DNA from: Sporolactobacillus sp. CQH2019
Lineage (GTDB): Bacteria; Bacillota; Bacilli; Bacillales; Sporolactobacillaceae
DNA: 64,000 nucleotides
Reading direction: 5' to 3'
NCBI RefSeq assembly: GCF_028765345.1
Contig: NZ_JARAJZ010000004.1
Span: forward strand, 1-64,000
The notes beneath the pieces were generated by a model, which was not told the DNA's origin, ran no database searches, and saw nothing but the letters and a program-made list of their open reading frames with translations. Positions 1-9,734 of the stretch are shown in pieces (positions within the stretch are counted from its first letter, which is position 1; each line of letters begins with the position of its first letter). The position numbers and the translations under genes were made by a program.

Positions 1-110
1 TTGGATAAGTTTTGAGACGACTCTATTCTAGCTGAGATAATGGGCCATGGCTCATTTTATTGTCGCTCTGGAAAAGAAAGGAAGAAATGAGTCGGGACGA
101 AGGACGAGCC

Positions 111-141
111 CTTGGGGGTGGGGCGGCGCCCCACCCCCAAG
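111..141. repeat. Perfect GC-rich inverted repeat
   Basis: Two 14-bp arms (CTTGGGGGTGGGGC and its complement) around a 3-nt loop form a very stable hairpin. No T-tract follows on either strand, so it is not a canonical terminator. It lies just left of the 21-bp array. Function unknown. Confidence 0.7.
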
Positions 142-202
142 AAAGGGCCGCCTCCCCCAAGAATCTACTCCTCCCTTTTTACACAATTATACGGACACAA
201 CT

Positions 203-600
203 CGATTGGGTGCGACTACTCTGGTTCGGTGCGAATTTTCGATGTTTCGGTGCAAGTTTCCCCTGTTTCGGTGCGAGTTCAGCCCGTTTCGGTGCGACTG
301 CCCTGATTCGGTGCGACTTCCCGGCGTTTCGGTGCGAGTTTCCCCTGTTTCGGTGCGAGTTCAACCCGTTTCGGTGCGACTGCTCTGATTCGGTGCGAAT
401 TTTCGATGTTTCGGTGCGAGTTCCCCACGTTTCGGTGCGAGTTTTCCCTGTTTCGGTGCGAGTTCAACCCGTTTCGGTGCGACTGCTCTGATTCGGTGCG
501 AGTTCCCCACGTTTCGGTGCGAGTTTTCCCCGTTTCGGTGCGACTCTCCGGCGTTTTGGTGCAAGTTCCCTCTGTTTCGGTGCGACTCCCCAGCAATTCG
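203..600. repeat. 21-bp-period tandem array 1 (core TTTCGGTGCGA)
   Basis: About 18-19 imperfect units of 20-21 bp. Each has a conserved core TTCGGTGCGA followed by 10-11 variable bases. Because 21 is a multiple of three, several frames stay open on both strands and translate into low-complexity peptides. I regard these as artefacts of the repeat. Other arrays of the same period but different core occur in the other long gaps of this window. Confidence 0.9.
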
Positions 601-899
601 GCTGTTCCTCGATTCGGCGCAGCCGCTCTAGTCCACGCAACTGGTTCAGCTTGTTAAATTCAATCAATCAGACGGTTGCGCTATATTCGTCTATCGCATA
701 GTCGTTCATTTCTTTATAGAGCCGGAGCCGTGAAGGATTTTTTCATCAAATCCGTGCGTCTATCCTGGAATGGCTGTATGAGCCAGCAACCTTGGTTTGA
801 ATAATCGCTTATTTTAGCGAAGGATTGTGGATCCGTGCCCTTCTGGGTAAGCATCTTCATCTGTGCTGATATTACATGAAATTTTATACTTTCTAAGCA
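601..899. other. Intergenic, no gene seen
   Basis: Between the array and the terminator of the polysaccharide locus. Short frames are present but have no convincing ribosome site or protein character. Confidence 0.5.
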
Positions 900-937
900 G
901 AAAGACGAAAGAGCCGGGACGCTGTTTCCGCCCCGGC
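900..937 (-). terminator. Terminator of the polysaccharide locus
   Basis: On the minus strand the arms 913-921 and 929-937 pair (GCCGGG core, one mismatch) and are followed by a T-rich stretch. It sits 70 bp past the stop of the last glycosyltransferase gene and probably ends the leftward operon. Confidence 0.7.
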
Positions 938-1004
938 CCTTGCTAGTTAATGTACCATACCGTGCCGGAATAACGAACCCCGGCGGCCGGTGCAGAAACA
1001 TCCG

Positions 1005-2165
1005 TTACCGCATTCGGTTTAGCTCAAGTTTCAGCTTTTTTGTCGGCCATTTTTCTTCAATCTTTTTCTCGACATACGTCCTGAATTCTTCTCTGAATCT
1101 TTGTTCCGAGAACGGAAGCGCATTTTCTCTGCAAGACTGAGGATTAAAAAGGGCCTGCTTCGCTTCAAATTCTTTCACCGCGCCGATTAGTGAGTCCGTT
1201 GTCTGTTCGCTGTAGAAAATGCCTGTTGGTTTTCCGGAATCGATGCCTCTGACTGTTTCCAGCACTCCGCCTTTGCCGAAAGCAATGACCGGCGTGCCGC
1301 AGGCCTGGGCTTCAACGGGGGTGATGCCGAAATCCTCTTCCGCGGCGAATACGAAGGCTTTGGCGTTCTGCATATAATGCGTCAGCGTTTCCGCATCCTG
1401 ATAACCTAGCAGAACCACGTTTTCTCCGGCCATTCTCTTAATCTTGCCGTATTCCGGTCCGTCGCCGATCACATAGAGTTTCTTGTCCGGCATTTGCGAA
1501 AAAGCCTCTACAATAAGGCTCATTTTCTTATAAGGGACCATTCTTGAAGCCGTCAGGTAAAAATCCTTTTTTTTCGTTTTCAGTTGAAAATTATCTATAT
1601 CCACCGGCGGATAAATCACGTCGGAATGGCGGCGATAGACCTTCCAGATCCGTTTTCCGATAAACTGTGAGTTGGCAATGAAGTCGTCCACCCCATTGGC
1701 GGTGCGGCAGTCCCACATGCGGATTCTGTGCAGAATATAGCGGGCGATCCAGCTTTTAATTCCCTTGGTCAGTCCCGCTTCCCGCAAATACTGATGCTGC
1801 AGATCCCAGGCATAGCGGACCGGTGAATGGACATAAGAAATATGGAGCTGATCCGGACCGGTGATGATTCCTTTTGCTACCGCATATGAACTGGAAATAA
1901 TGACATCATATTGGGACATATCGAGCTGCTCGATCGCCAGGGGCATGAGCGGCAGATAGCTCCTGTATTTTTTTTTCGCGAAGGGCAGCTTCTGAATAAA
2001 GGTGGTGGTCACATGCTTGCCCTGGATAAAGTCCCGCTGATCTTCGGGCAGGAATTCAATCAGGCTGTACAGATCGGCTTCCGGATAAACCTTCAGCATC
2101 TGCTCCAGAACCTTTTCTGCTCCGCTATATACAACCAGCCAATCGGTTACAATTGCGATTTTCAA
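1005..2165 (-). CDS. Glycosyltransferase family 4
   Basis: A 386-residue cytoplasmic GT-B glycosyltransferase that adds a sugar from a nucleotide donor to the growing lipid-linked repeat unit. The N-terminus (MKIAIVTDWLV, YSGAEKVLEQ) is the acceptor-side Rossmann fold. The C-terminal half carries the GT4 donor-site motif EDFGITPVEAQACG. The start is TTG, with GAGGAA six bases upstream. It is the last gene of the leftward locus, 49 bp after the preceding GT4 gene and directly before a terminator. The sugar it transfers cannot be read from sequence. GT4 membership is clear. Confidence 0.9.
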   Translation of the reverse strand: MKIAIVTDWLVVYSGAEKVLEQMLKVYPEADLYSLIEFLPEDQRDFIQGKHVTTTFIQKLPFAKKKYRSYLPLMPLAIEQLDMSQYDVIISSSYAVAKGIITGPDQLHISYVHSPVRYAWDLQHQYLREAGLTKGIKSWIARYILHRIRMWDCRTANGVDDFIANSQFIGKRIWKVYRRHSDVIYPPVDIDNFQLKTKKKDFYLTASRMVPYKKMSLIVEAFSQMPDKKLYVIGDGPEYGKIKRMAGENVVLLGYQDAETLTHYMQNAKAFVFAAEEDFGITPVEAQACGTPVIAFGKGGVLETVRGIDSGKPTGIFYSEQTTDSLIGAVKEFEAKQALFNPQSCRENALPFSEQRFREEFRTYVEKKIEEKWPTKKLKLELNRMR

Positions 2166-2214
2166 TTCATGTTCCTCTTTTCATCAATCAAAATAACCGG
2201 TATCGGAACCATAA

Positions 2215-3297
2215 TTATAAGTCAAGATAACGGATCTGTTCCGCCAATTCCTGTGAACATTTTACCCAGGAGAAAGCGTCCGCTCGCTTCAGGCCTTCTG
2301 TTTTACAGTATTCCCTTATTTTACTGTCTTCAAAAAGAATTGTCACCTTGTCGGCAATATCGGATGGGGCATAGGGATCGCAATAAACGGCCGCCCTTCC
2401 GCAGATCTCCGGGAGTGAAGCTTTATCGGATACGATCACCGGGCATTGGAGCGCCATCGCTTCCACAGGAGGCAGTCCGAATCCCTCATAGATTGAAGGA
2501 TAAAGGAAACAAAAGGCGTGCTCGTACAAAGCCCTTAATTCTTCATCAGAAACGTATCCTAAATATTTTACATCATTATTCCTTAAAAAATCCTTAACAT
2601 TAAAAATTCTCGGGTTTGTCCCTCCGGCAATCACTATATCATATTTTCGGCCTTTTAAATATTCCATCGCTTTGATGATATTTTCAAAATTTTTTCTCGG
2701 ATCGATACTGCTTACGGCCAGCACATAAGGCCTGGATAACAGCTTGTTTTTGGCGAGAATGCGGTTGTCCGGCTTGCAGCGAAGGATATGTTCATGCCCT
2801 TCATAAATAACTTTTAATTTTTCCGGGCGGACATGCGTGTATTTGATCAATTCATCGCGCGAAAAACGGGAAACCGTGATGATCCGCCGGGCGAATCCGA
2901 GTTCCAGTCTGAAAATAATTTTATACCAGGTCCGGAACAGCCGCGAAAAATGGTTGCCCTTCAGATAAACGGAGGCATCATGCACCGTGATCAGCTGGTT
3001 GCTTTTAAAAGCCGGGCCGAGATTGCATAAATTAATCAGCGCATGCTGCCTGACAAATAACGGCAGCTCAATCTGTTCCCACAGGTGCCCCTTCAAAAAA
3101 CCAATCGGTCTGACCGCAATGTTTCTTAAATGAATCTTATCTATCTCCGCCCTCGGAGTTAATATAATGAATTCATAGTCGGATTTCAGCTTTTTTTCTT
3201 CCAGAAGCCCGTCCAGTCCTTTGACAACCTCCCTGGCATATCGCTGAACGCCCGTTACAGCCTGTGTTAAGAACCGTCCGTTGATAAAAATCTTCAC
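2215..3297 (-). CDS. Glycosyltransferase family 4
   Basis: About 360 residues, GT-B fold. The GT4 motif YEGFGLPPVEAMAL lies near residue 270 and the segment GVQRYAREVVKGL near the N-terminus is typical of this family. I prefer a GTG start at 3297 because GAAGGGAG lies just upstream and the protein then begins MKIFINGRFL. A longer frame reaches 3378 but its first 27 residues look non-coding. It overlaps nothing and forms a run of three GT4 genes, so it likely adds one residue of the second repeat unit. Donor and linkage are unknown. Confidence 0.88.
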   Translation of the reverse strand: MKIFINGRFLTQAVTGVQRYAREVVKGLDGLLEEKKLKSDYEFIILTPRAEIDKIHLRNIAVRPIGFLKGHLWEQIELPLFVRQHALINLCNLGPAFKSNQLITVHDASVYLKGNHFSRLFRTWYKIIFRLELGFARRIITVSRFSRDELIKYTHVRPEKLKVIYEGHEHILRCKPDNRILAKNKLLSRPYVLAVSSIDPRKNFENIIKAMEYLKGRKYDIVIAGGTNPRIFNVKDFLRNNDVKYLGYVSDEELRALYEHAFCFLYPSIYEGFGLPPVEAMALQCPVIVSDKASLPEICGRAAVYCDPYAPSDIADKVTILFEDSKIREYCKTEGLKRADAFSWVKCSQELAEQIRYLDL

Positions 3298-3379
3298 AAA
3301 AAAATTGCTCCCTTCAGAAAGAAAAACGGATGCCCAAGCCGCACGCCTTATTTTCCCGGCCGTGAATAAGGCCGGCATT

Positions 3380-4519
3380 TCAGATCTTTTTTTCTTCGAT
3401 CAGCCTGCGGTAAGTTGAGCTATAGATAGTACTTCGACAGGTCCAGGTCAGTTTCTGCCCTATTCCGGCGCAATAATTCCTTTTTTCTTCTAATGTTCCT
3501 TCCTGAGTAAATATACGCTCGATCAATGCGGACCACTCATGCGGATCCCGCCGGTCGAGCAGCCAGCCGCTCTTATCCTGTTCAATAATTTCGCGGATGC
3601 CCCCTGTCGAGAAGCCGAGAACGGGGAGGCCGTGATAGACGCTTTCCGCCGCCGACATGCCGAATATCTCATACTTCGAACAGGCCAGATAGAGATCCGA
3701 CAGCCGCATCGCCAGTCCGATGTATTTATTGGCAATTCTGCCTGTCAGAATCACTCGTTTCTGCAGCGCCTTGTCCATGATCTTTTTCACATAAGAAACC
3801 GGCTCGCCGACGAGCAACAGTATATAACGATCCGGCAATTGTTTTAATATTTTCAGCAAAAACGGAACATTTTCCTGTTTGTCAAGGCGGCCGATATGGC
3901 AAAGCACTTTAAAGCCGGCGTTTCGCGCATCCCGGAGCTTCTTTCTCCACTCTAAATGCTCCTGAGGATCATTGACATAGACCGACTCGTCGATACCCAC
4001 AGGGGCATAAATAGTCTTATGGAACCCCAGTTTTTCCGCATAGGCGGCCGAGGCCTCCGTTTTACAGAGGACGGCATCCACAAATGGTTTTGCAGTCCAT
4101 GCAAAAATATGGGTGATGATGTTTGTGAATCGGGTTTTAGATCTGTATTCGCCCAGCGACAGCACGAGCGGCACCTTGCTTGTGACTCTGGCAGTGACCG
4201 CCTGAAATGTGGCCGTATTCGTGATATCCTGCAGCTGAATGACATCCGGCGCGAATCGTCTGATTTCGCCGAGCGCTCCTTTCGGCCAGCCCATCCGCCG
4301 GCCGATCCGCTTCAGCTCCACCCATTCAACGTGATCGTTTATTTTCTCCCGGTACAAGCGGGGCCCGGACGAAAGAATCAGCACATCCCAGCCCCTGCCG
4401 GCGAGCGCTTTGCCGAGGCCGATTTCCTGTATGTTATACAAAGCGGGCGTCACATACTGCGACCCGCCTTTAAGGATCACTAATCTTCTGTTGTTTATCT
4501 GTTTCTCATTTGATGGCAT
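3380..4519 (-). CDS. Glycosyltransferase family 4
   Basis: A 379-residue GT-B enzyme. The N-terminal half contains LVILKGGSQYVTPALYN and the C-terminal half contains CHIGRLDKQENVPFLLKIL and the donor-site motif KYEIFGMSAAESVYHG. It begins with ATG at 4519, 23 bp after the preceding GT2 gene. It is part of the second polysaccharide unit. The acceptor and sugar are not deducible. Confidence 0.88.
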   Translation of the reverse strand: MPSNEKQINNRRLVILKGGSQYVTPALYNIQEIGLGKALAGRGWDVLILSSGPRLYREKINDHVEWVELKRIGRRMGWPKGALGEIRRFAPDVIQLQDITNTATFQAVTARVTSKVPLVLSLGEYRSKTRFTNIITHIFAWTAKPFVDAVLCKTEASAAYAEKLGFHKTIYAPVGIDESVYVNDPQEHLEWRKKLRDARNAGFKVLCHIGRLDKQENVPFLLKILKQLPDRYILLLVGEPVSYVKKIMDKALQKRVILTGRIANKYIGLAMRLSDLYLACSKYEIFGMSAAESVYHGLPVLGFSTGGIREIIEQDKSGWLLDRRDPHEWSALIERIFTQEGTLEEKRNYCAGIGQKLTWTCRSTIYSSTYRRLIEEKKI

Positions 4520-4542
4520 GCCGCAAACCCCGATTTAAGATT

Positions 4543-5448
4543 TTAATAATTCCGATAAAATTCTCTTTCGCCGTCGCTGATCCGGTTGACGCTCCGGTTC
4601 ACCGATGCGCGCGAACCGGCCAGAAGCCGGGCGGCCCGGGCAATGCTGCCTAGATGACGCCTCGCGTTGATCCGGCTGCTGTTATTGTTGCTCAGTTTCG
4701 ATGAGCCATCTCCTTTATGCAGCAGCCGGGCAGCCGGCTGATAGTAAAATTTCAAACCGTTTTTCTTAAAGATAATGCCCAGTATATTCTCTTCATAATA
4801 GAGAAAGGTGCCCGGATACAGTCCCCTGAAGGACGCCAGATAAAGCGGCGTCAATAAAAGCGCCGAACCATGCAGCAAAAACGGCTTGTGCTCGCTGCTG
4901 AGCAGCGGCCGATCCGCCGGCTTGTCTGCCCGTTTGACAATCGCCTCTTCCGCCTTCTTAATAAACGAATAGACACCGAGGATAATCGCAAAATTTATCA
5001 TTAAATCTTTCACGATTCTTTTGCCGTTCATGTTGATCGGAATCGGGTTGCTGCTCGTCCCGCCGCTGTTGATAATCTTCGGCCCGATCGCACCGACCGG
5101 CTGATCATCCGGCACGGATGCGAGCAGCTGCTGAATGAAGTCTTCCTGATCAAACAGTGTATCACTGTTGACAATCAGAACATAGTCGCACTGCTTATAT
5201 TTCGTGCAGAAAGTGATACCGATATTGTTGCCCTTGGCGAACCCGAGATTTTCACCCGTACAGAGCAGTGTGATCCGCGGATCATCTCCGAACCGCTGTT
5301 TCAGAACGGCCCCGGATCCGTTCGGAGACCCGTTGTCGACAACAACGAGGGCAATGGACGGGTAGCTGAGATTCAGCGCACTTTCCACGCATTCAATTGT
5401 ATCTTTATAATTTAAATAATTCAGGATTACGATGCCTATCTTCTTCAT
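4543..5448 (-). CDS. Glycosyltransferase family 2
   Basis: A 301-residue GT-A enzyme. The GT2 nucleotide-binding start is seen (IVILNYLNYKDTIECVES, VVVDNGSPNGSG), as is the metal-binding region VNSDTLF around residue 95. Similar to rhamnosyltransferase-like GT2 proteins of capsule loci. ATG start with GGGAG seven bases upstream. It follows the flippase gene and precedes three GT4 genes. Inferred role: one transfer step in repeat-unit assembly at the inner face of the membrane. Confidence 0.88.
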   Translation of the reverse strand: MKKIGIVILNYLNYKDTIECVESALNLSYPSIALVVVDNGSPNGSGAVLKQRFGDDPRITLLCTGENLGFAKGNNIGITFCTKYKQCDYVLIVNSDTLFDQEDFIQQLLASVPDDQPVGAIGPKIINSGGTSSNPIPINMNGKRIVKDLMINFAIILGVYSFIKKAEEAIVKRADKPADRPLLSSEHKPFLLHGSALLLTPLYLASFRGLYPGTFLYYEENILGIIFKKNGLKFYYQPAARLLHKGDGSSKLSNNNSSRINARRHLGSIARAARLLAGSRASVNRSVNRISDGEREFYRNY

Positions 5449-5499
5449 CGTCAGACTCCCATCCGGATCCGTTTCTTCGCATAGGGATAAAAAAGATGC

Positions 5500-6903
5500 T
5501 TAACCTTCCCTTTTCTCATGGCTCCTCCGCTGCAGTCTCCGCCCTGCCGCGCCTGCGAAGGCGCGCAGCAGAAGAATCAGATCTTTTCTGTAAAAGACGA
5601 AAATGAGAAGAGCGAGCGTCAGGTAATACAGAACAATATTCAGGAAAATCGCGACAAATTGCGAACAGAGAAAAAACAGGAGAACGTTTACGATCAGAAA
5701 GACCGTATCTTTCATTTTAATTGAAATCTTTTGAAAGGTTCTCGCTGCGATGATAAACCAGGCATAATAAGAAAGTGTCGTGACAACAGAGATCGTCCGG
5801 TAATCATGAAAGAGAAAGACGGTCGCAATCATCAGGCATACGGATAATATCAAGATGGCGGATACCGTCGCCAGATACTTCTTCTGTTTCCTCTCGATCT
5901 TGTAAAGGTTGACATAAAGTACATTGACAACGACCATTGCGGGAAAACCGATAAACAAAATCGAAATAATATCGAGAGAAGGAATATATTTTTTTATAAA
6001 ATAATAGACGATGATTTCAAAAACAAAATAGACGCCGCTGAACAGCGTGCCCGCGATCAGAACCGCATTTTTTATCGTATTCAGTCTGGTGCGGTCGGCC
6101 ATTCTCGACAAATAGGGATAGAGCGTCGACGTCAGGGATGTGATCAGTATATTCACGGCGGAGAGCATCGATATGGCGAATGAATAATAAGCGAACGCCG
6201 ACGTTGTGAAAAAATGCTTTACAAGCAGCCTGTCCACCGAATAATAAAACACAGTCGAAAAGTTGCCGATCATAATAAATATGCCTGCACGGAACAGTTT
6301 CCTAAAATCGGCGGCATTCCAGATCGGTCTGGTTTTTTTCAGCGGCAGCAGTATTTCCAAGGCAAAGAAGATGAAATAGTTAATGAGCACCAGCCCGTAT
6401 ACATAAGGTGCCGACGTCTCGGCATGTATAATGAACAGCAGGAACAGCTGGACGAATAATGTCGCGAGCGAAGTCGCATACATGATTCGTGTATAGATAC
6501 TGAATTCACCCATCGATTGAAAAACATTTCTATAGAAAGTCGTCATATTGACAGGGACGACGGAAAGCGCCAGCGCAATGATCACCAGGCTCTTCATATA
6601 AAGGCCGGCTGCCAGAATCAGCAGCGTCACCGCCAGCTGAAAGATAAGCAGAAAGTTTTTTTCTCCGGCCAGAGAATCCCTGTCGATCCTGTTGAAGCGC
6701 TCCCCTCCATATTTGATAAACACCCCGTCGATAAACCCTAAATGAAGGATCCCGAGGTAACTGACATATAGGGTGAACGTTTTAATATCCGCGTAGGCAT
6801 TAATCGGCAGAAAGGCCGGGACAAGGAATCCTGTGACGATACCGACCAGTATGTTGACAACATTCGCGCTGAATACTTTACTGAGATCCCTGATAATATG
6901 CAT
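5500..6903 (-). CDS. wzx: Polysaccharide flippase (Wzx/MOP family)
   Basis: A 467-residue polytopic membrane protein with about 12-14 hydrophobic segments and the N-terminal signature IIRDLSKVFSANVVNILVGIV of Wzx-type flippases, which move undecaprenyl-PP-linked repeat units across the membrane. I start it at MHIIRDLSK (6903), which has AGGAG close upstream; a longer frame to 6945 has no such site. It is the flippase of the second polysaccharide set. A second, different flippase is at 19281-20756. Confidence 0.88.
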   Translation of the reverse strand: MHIIRDLSKVFSANVVNILVGIVTGFLVPAFLPINAYADIKTFTLYVSYLGILHLGFIDGVFIKYGGERFNRIDRDSLAGEKNFLLIFQLAVTLLILAAGLYMKSLVIIALALSVVPVNMTTFYRNVFQSMGEFSIYTRIMYATSLATLFVQLFLLFIIHAETSAPYVYGLVLINYFIFFALEILLPLKKTRPIWNAADFRKLFRAGIFIMIGNFSTVFYYSVDRLLVKHFFTTSAFAYYSFAISMLSAVNILITSLTSTLYPYLSRMADRTRLNTIKNAVLIAGTLFSGVYFVFEIIVYYFIKKYIPSLDIISILFIGFPAMVVVNVLYVNLYKIERKQKKYLATVSAILILSVCLMIATVFLFHDYRTISVVTTLSYYAWFIIAARTFQKISIKMKDTVFLIVNVLLFFLCSQFVAIFLNIVLYYLTLALLIFVFYRKDLILLLRAFAGAAGRRLQRRSHEKREG

Positions 6904-6997
6904 AACTTCTCCTGTAAAACAACTTTTCCGCTGGACGCAAATCATTCCGGACTTCTGATATTATACTCAAACGCCGCTGCCCGTGCAAGACGCGGAG

Positions 6998-8374
6998 TCA
7001 GGCCCTGCGGAAGTGAAACAGCAGGGACAGTTTAGGATAGATCTTAGCACTCGACGGCAATGAAAAATGGCTGAGATAAAGAATCCACGCAGCCAGATAG
7101 CCCAGCAGGACAAGAACATTTGACCAGTAAAAGCCGTCATAGAAAGCAAGATTAATGAAAAGCCCCAGAAAAGCAGTCAGAAAGATCTCGAGGTCAACGG
7201 ATGTCTCCCCCGCTGCGGCGATCGTTTTCAGGCAAAATAGAAACAGCCTGATGATTATGTAAAGGAAGAAACAGATACCGACCAGTCCGAACTCATAGAA
7301 CAAGGTCAGGTATTGATTGTCAACGACATAGAGACCCGGCGCATAGAGAGAAATGCTGTTCGTTTTCAGAGTAAAGGCCAGGCTTCCGACCCCGTTGCCG
7401 AACAGCAGCTGAAAGAAACTCGCTTTGTGAAACATCGAATTCATGACAAAATGAAAGCCGTTCAGCCTCTGATAGAGCGATATGCCGCCCGCACCTGTGC
7501 CGAGCTGCAGGAACCGTGAAGCAATGGTCCCGATAACGTTGAATCCCTTCAGATAAGCGGCAAACAGAAGCGCAGCGATCGCCGCAAGAACGGCGGCTAT
7601 TTTCACTAAATAGGCTCTGCTCAGATAGACGGGCAGCCTGTGTCTGGCAGTGATGTTGATCAAAAAATAAAACAGCGCGGCGACCGCCAGTGCCAGATAG
7701 CTGCCCCTTGAGAAAGTCAGGAACAGCGCCGCAAGATTGATCAGCGCAAAGAGCAGCGGCCAGATCTTTTTATCCCTGGCATACAGACCGAAGTTGAGGA
7801 TCACATTGACCAGCAAAAAGCTGCCCATCACAATCGGGTGCTGCATCGTTCCCGATACCCGATAAAAGAAGTCTGCATGTCGGACACTGTAGTATTGATG
7901 GTACGCCCCTGAAAAAAAGCGGCCGAACAGTGGATTATACTTAAAAAAATATTCAGCGATGCAATAAACAGCAACTAAGTTCAGCATAGAAACAATAAAA
8001 CGATGGAGCCTAAAATTTCGGTTAATCGAATGCTGCCGGAAATAAATGAGATTAACGAGAACTGAAATGATAACAAAGACATAAAAAACGAATGCTTTAA
8101 TCATTCTCATCCAGAGCGGCAAATCGATGCCATTTGAGAAAACACTGATCAACAGCTGAATGATCAGGTCGGCCACGAGCAGCGCAAAAAGTGTGACCAT
8201 ACTGTAATCGATTGTTTTATAAAAAACGACGGCTCCTGCCAGAATGACCAATTGCGTAAACACCAGGATAATTAATTTGTTGCTTAATACCAAAGGAGAA
8301 AAAAATATGAAAAAGGCGTAGAAAAGGCATAGATAAATCAGGTATATTCTTGGAAAATGAATAGTGTTCAGCAT
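6998..8374 (-). CDS. O-antigen polymerase/ligase-like membrane protein (Wzy type)
   Basis: A 458-residue polytopic membrane protein. It has a large central extracellular stretch and the segment FLTFSRGSYLALAVAALFYF, characteristic of the O-antigen ligase/Wzy superfamily. It presumably polymerises repeat units on the outer face. ATG start at 8374, preceded by GGGAAGG at six bases. It pairs with the flippase downstream; a separate polymerase belongs to the other set at 25740-27020. A WaaL-like ligase role cannot be excluded from sequence. Confidence 0.82.
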   Translation of the reverse strand: MLNTIHFPRIYLIYLCLFYAFFIFFSPLVLSNKLIILVFTQLVILAGAVVFYKTIDYSMVTLFALLVADLIIQLLISVFSNGIDLPLWMRMIKAFVFYVFVIISVLVNLIYFRQHSINRNFRLHRFIVSMLNLVAVYCIAEYFFKYNPLFGRFFSGAYHQYYSVRHADFFYRVSGTMQHPIVMGSFLLVNVILNFGLYARDKKIWPLLFALINLAALFLTFSRGSYLALAVAALFYFLINITARHRLPVYLSRAYLVKIAAVLAAIAALLFAAYLKGFNVIGTIASRFLQLGTGAGGISLYQRLNGFHFVMNSMFHKASFFQLLFGNGVGSLAFTLKTNSISLYAPGLYVVDNQYLTLFYEFGLVGICFFLYIIIRLFLFCLKTIAAAGETSVDLEIFLTAFLGLFINLAFYDGFYWSNVLVLLGYLAAWILYLSHFSLPSSAKIYPKLSLLFHFRRA

Positions 8375-8883
8375 GGAATACCTTCCCACAAAAATTATTA
8401 TGATTGTCCTTCTTGCTTACCCAGGGCGGCAAATCGGGGATCCGAGGTTTCCATCATACATCGGTCCCGTTCCGGCTGACTGTCCCGCTGCTGCTAAATT
8501 AAAGCGATCCGTTTTCGGCTAAAAATTCCTTTTATCATTCTGATCATTCACAGTTATTGATTCTTTGGCCATTGTTGATTTTTCGCGTTTTATTGTAGAT
8601 AGTCGGCAATTGACTCCTGATTCTATAATTGTAACTGCAGATATTGGGCAATTTACGATACTAATCAGCCAGTTCAGTTACCGACGGCTCCGCACCGTTT
8701 ATATGTAATACGCGGCAGGTCAAAGGAAATATCGGGCGCTTCCAGAATTTAATGCCCTTTCGCGCATGATATCACTCTTTAAGCAAGTATATACTGCCGA
8801 TCGCGTAAATTCCGCTGCCCGGCAAAAAAGTCCGCGCCGCCGATACTCTTTAAGATGATTAAGAGACGGACACTCCGGGGCTT
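8375..8883. other. 509-bp gap inside the polysaccharide locus
   Basis: AT-rich in its middle part. A weak leftward promoter is possible (TTGCCC near 8652, TTATAG near 8630), which would give the Wzy gene its own transcript. No gene or strong hairpin seen. Confidence 0.35.
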
Positions 8884-9579
8884 CTAATAGGCGCCATCGG
8901 AGCCGAACATGACAAAGACGGTTTTGATCATAATTTTTGCATCGAGAAGCAGACTTCGATTCGCGATATAAGACAGATCCAGTTCCACCATCTGATCAAA
9001 ACTCAGGTCACTTCGGCCGCTGACCTGCCAGAGACCGGTACATCCCGGGGTGACAAGCAGCCTCTGTCTGTCATAATCGCTATAATCCGCCACTTCCCCC
9101 GGAAGCGGCGGCCTTGGACCGACAAGGGTCATTTCCCCTTTCAGAACATTGACGAGCTGAGGCAGTTCATCAAGGCTGGATTTCCTGATAAAATGGCCGA
9201 TCCGGGTGATTCGCGGATCGTCTTTGATCTTGAACATGGCACCGGTCACGTTATTCTGATCACGAAGATTATCCAGCAATGCCTCCGCATTGGGAATCAT
9301 CGAACGGAATTTATAGATATAAAACGGTTTTCCGTTCTTCCCGAGACGGACCTGTTTAAAAATAACCGGATGGCCGGGATCTTCCTTTTTGATGAATAGA
9401 GCGATCACTAAAAAGACCGGAGACAATAGAACAAGGCCGGCAAGTGCTCCGAAAATATCCAGCAGCCTCTTCATGAACAGATAGCTTCTGCTTCCATTTA
9501 CCGATAGGGGGCTGAAATGTTTGCAGCCGGCAGCTGTATGGGGATGGGGTGCATTCCGCTCTGTTCTTGATAAAGCCAT
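8884..9579 (-). CDS. Priming sugar transferase (undecaprenyl-phosphate), set 2
   Basis: A 231-residue bacterial sugar transferase. One transmembrane helix lies near residues 38-60 (LLDIFGALAGLVLLSPVFLVIALF), followed by the catalytic block with [16 protein letters not shown] and LVGPRPPLPGE. Such enzymes transfer a sugar-1-phosphate to undecaprenyl phosphate and start repeat-unit synthesis. The preferred start MALSRTERN has GGAGG eight bases upstream. It has a homologue in this locus (29669-30370), so the two polysaccharide sets each have their own priming step. Confidence 0.92.
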   Translation of the reverse strand: MALSRTERNAPHPHTAAGCKHFSPLSVNGSRSYLFMKRLLDIFGALAGLVLLSPVFLVIALFIKKEDPGHPVIFKQVRLGKNGKPFYIYKFRSMIPNAEALLDNLRDQNNVTGAMFKIKDDPRITRIGHFIRKSSLDELPQLVNVLKGEMTLVGPRPPLPGEVADYSDYDRQRLLVTPGCTGLWQVSGRSDLSFDQMVELDLSYIANRSLLLDAKIMIKTVFVMFGSDGAY

Positions 9580-9734
9580 TTTCCACTCCTCCATCAATCT
9601 TCGGGCAATCTTTTATAAAAAATTTTGGGTTCGCTCCTTCCCCCCCCTCTCCGAGAAAATCGGAAATTCGCTTTTCTAAAATAAATCGACCGATTATCCA
9701 TATATTAGAGGGTGGATCATCAAGGAGCGGATGA

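Noticed and set aside
203-600. CRISPR array
   Set aside because: Units are only 21 bp with spacers of about 10 bp that recur, far from a 25-37-bp repeat and 30-40-bp unique spacer layout; no cas genes nearby.
47-667. Overlapping frames of 60-140 codons on both strands with SHRN or FRCEF peptide repeats
   Set aside because: They exist only because the 21-bp unit is a multiple of three and lacks stop codons; several frames are open at once and none has a ribosome site.
714-1001. 95-codon minus-strand frame after the last glycosyltransferase
   Set aside because: It runs through the terminator and has no ribosome site or recognisable domain.
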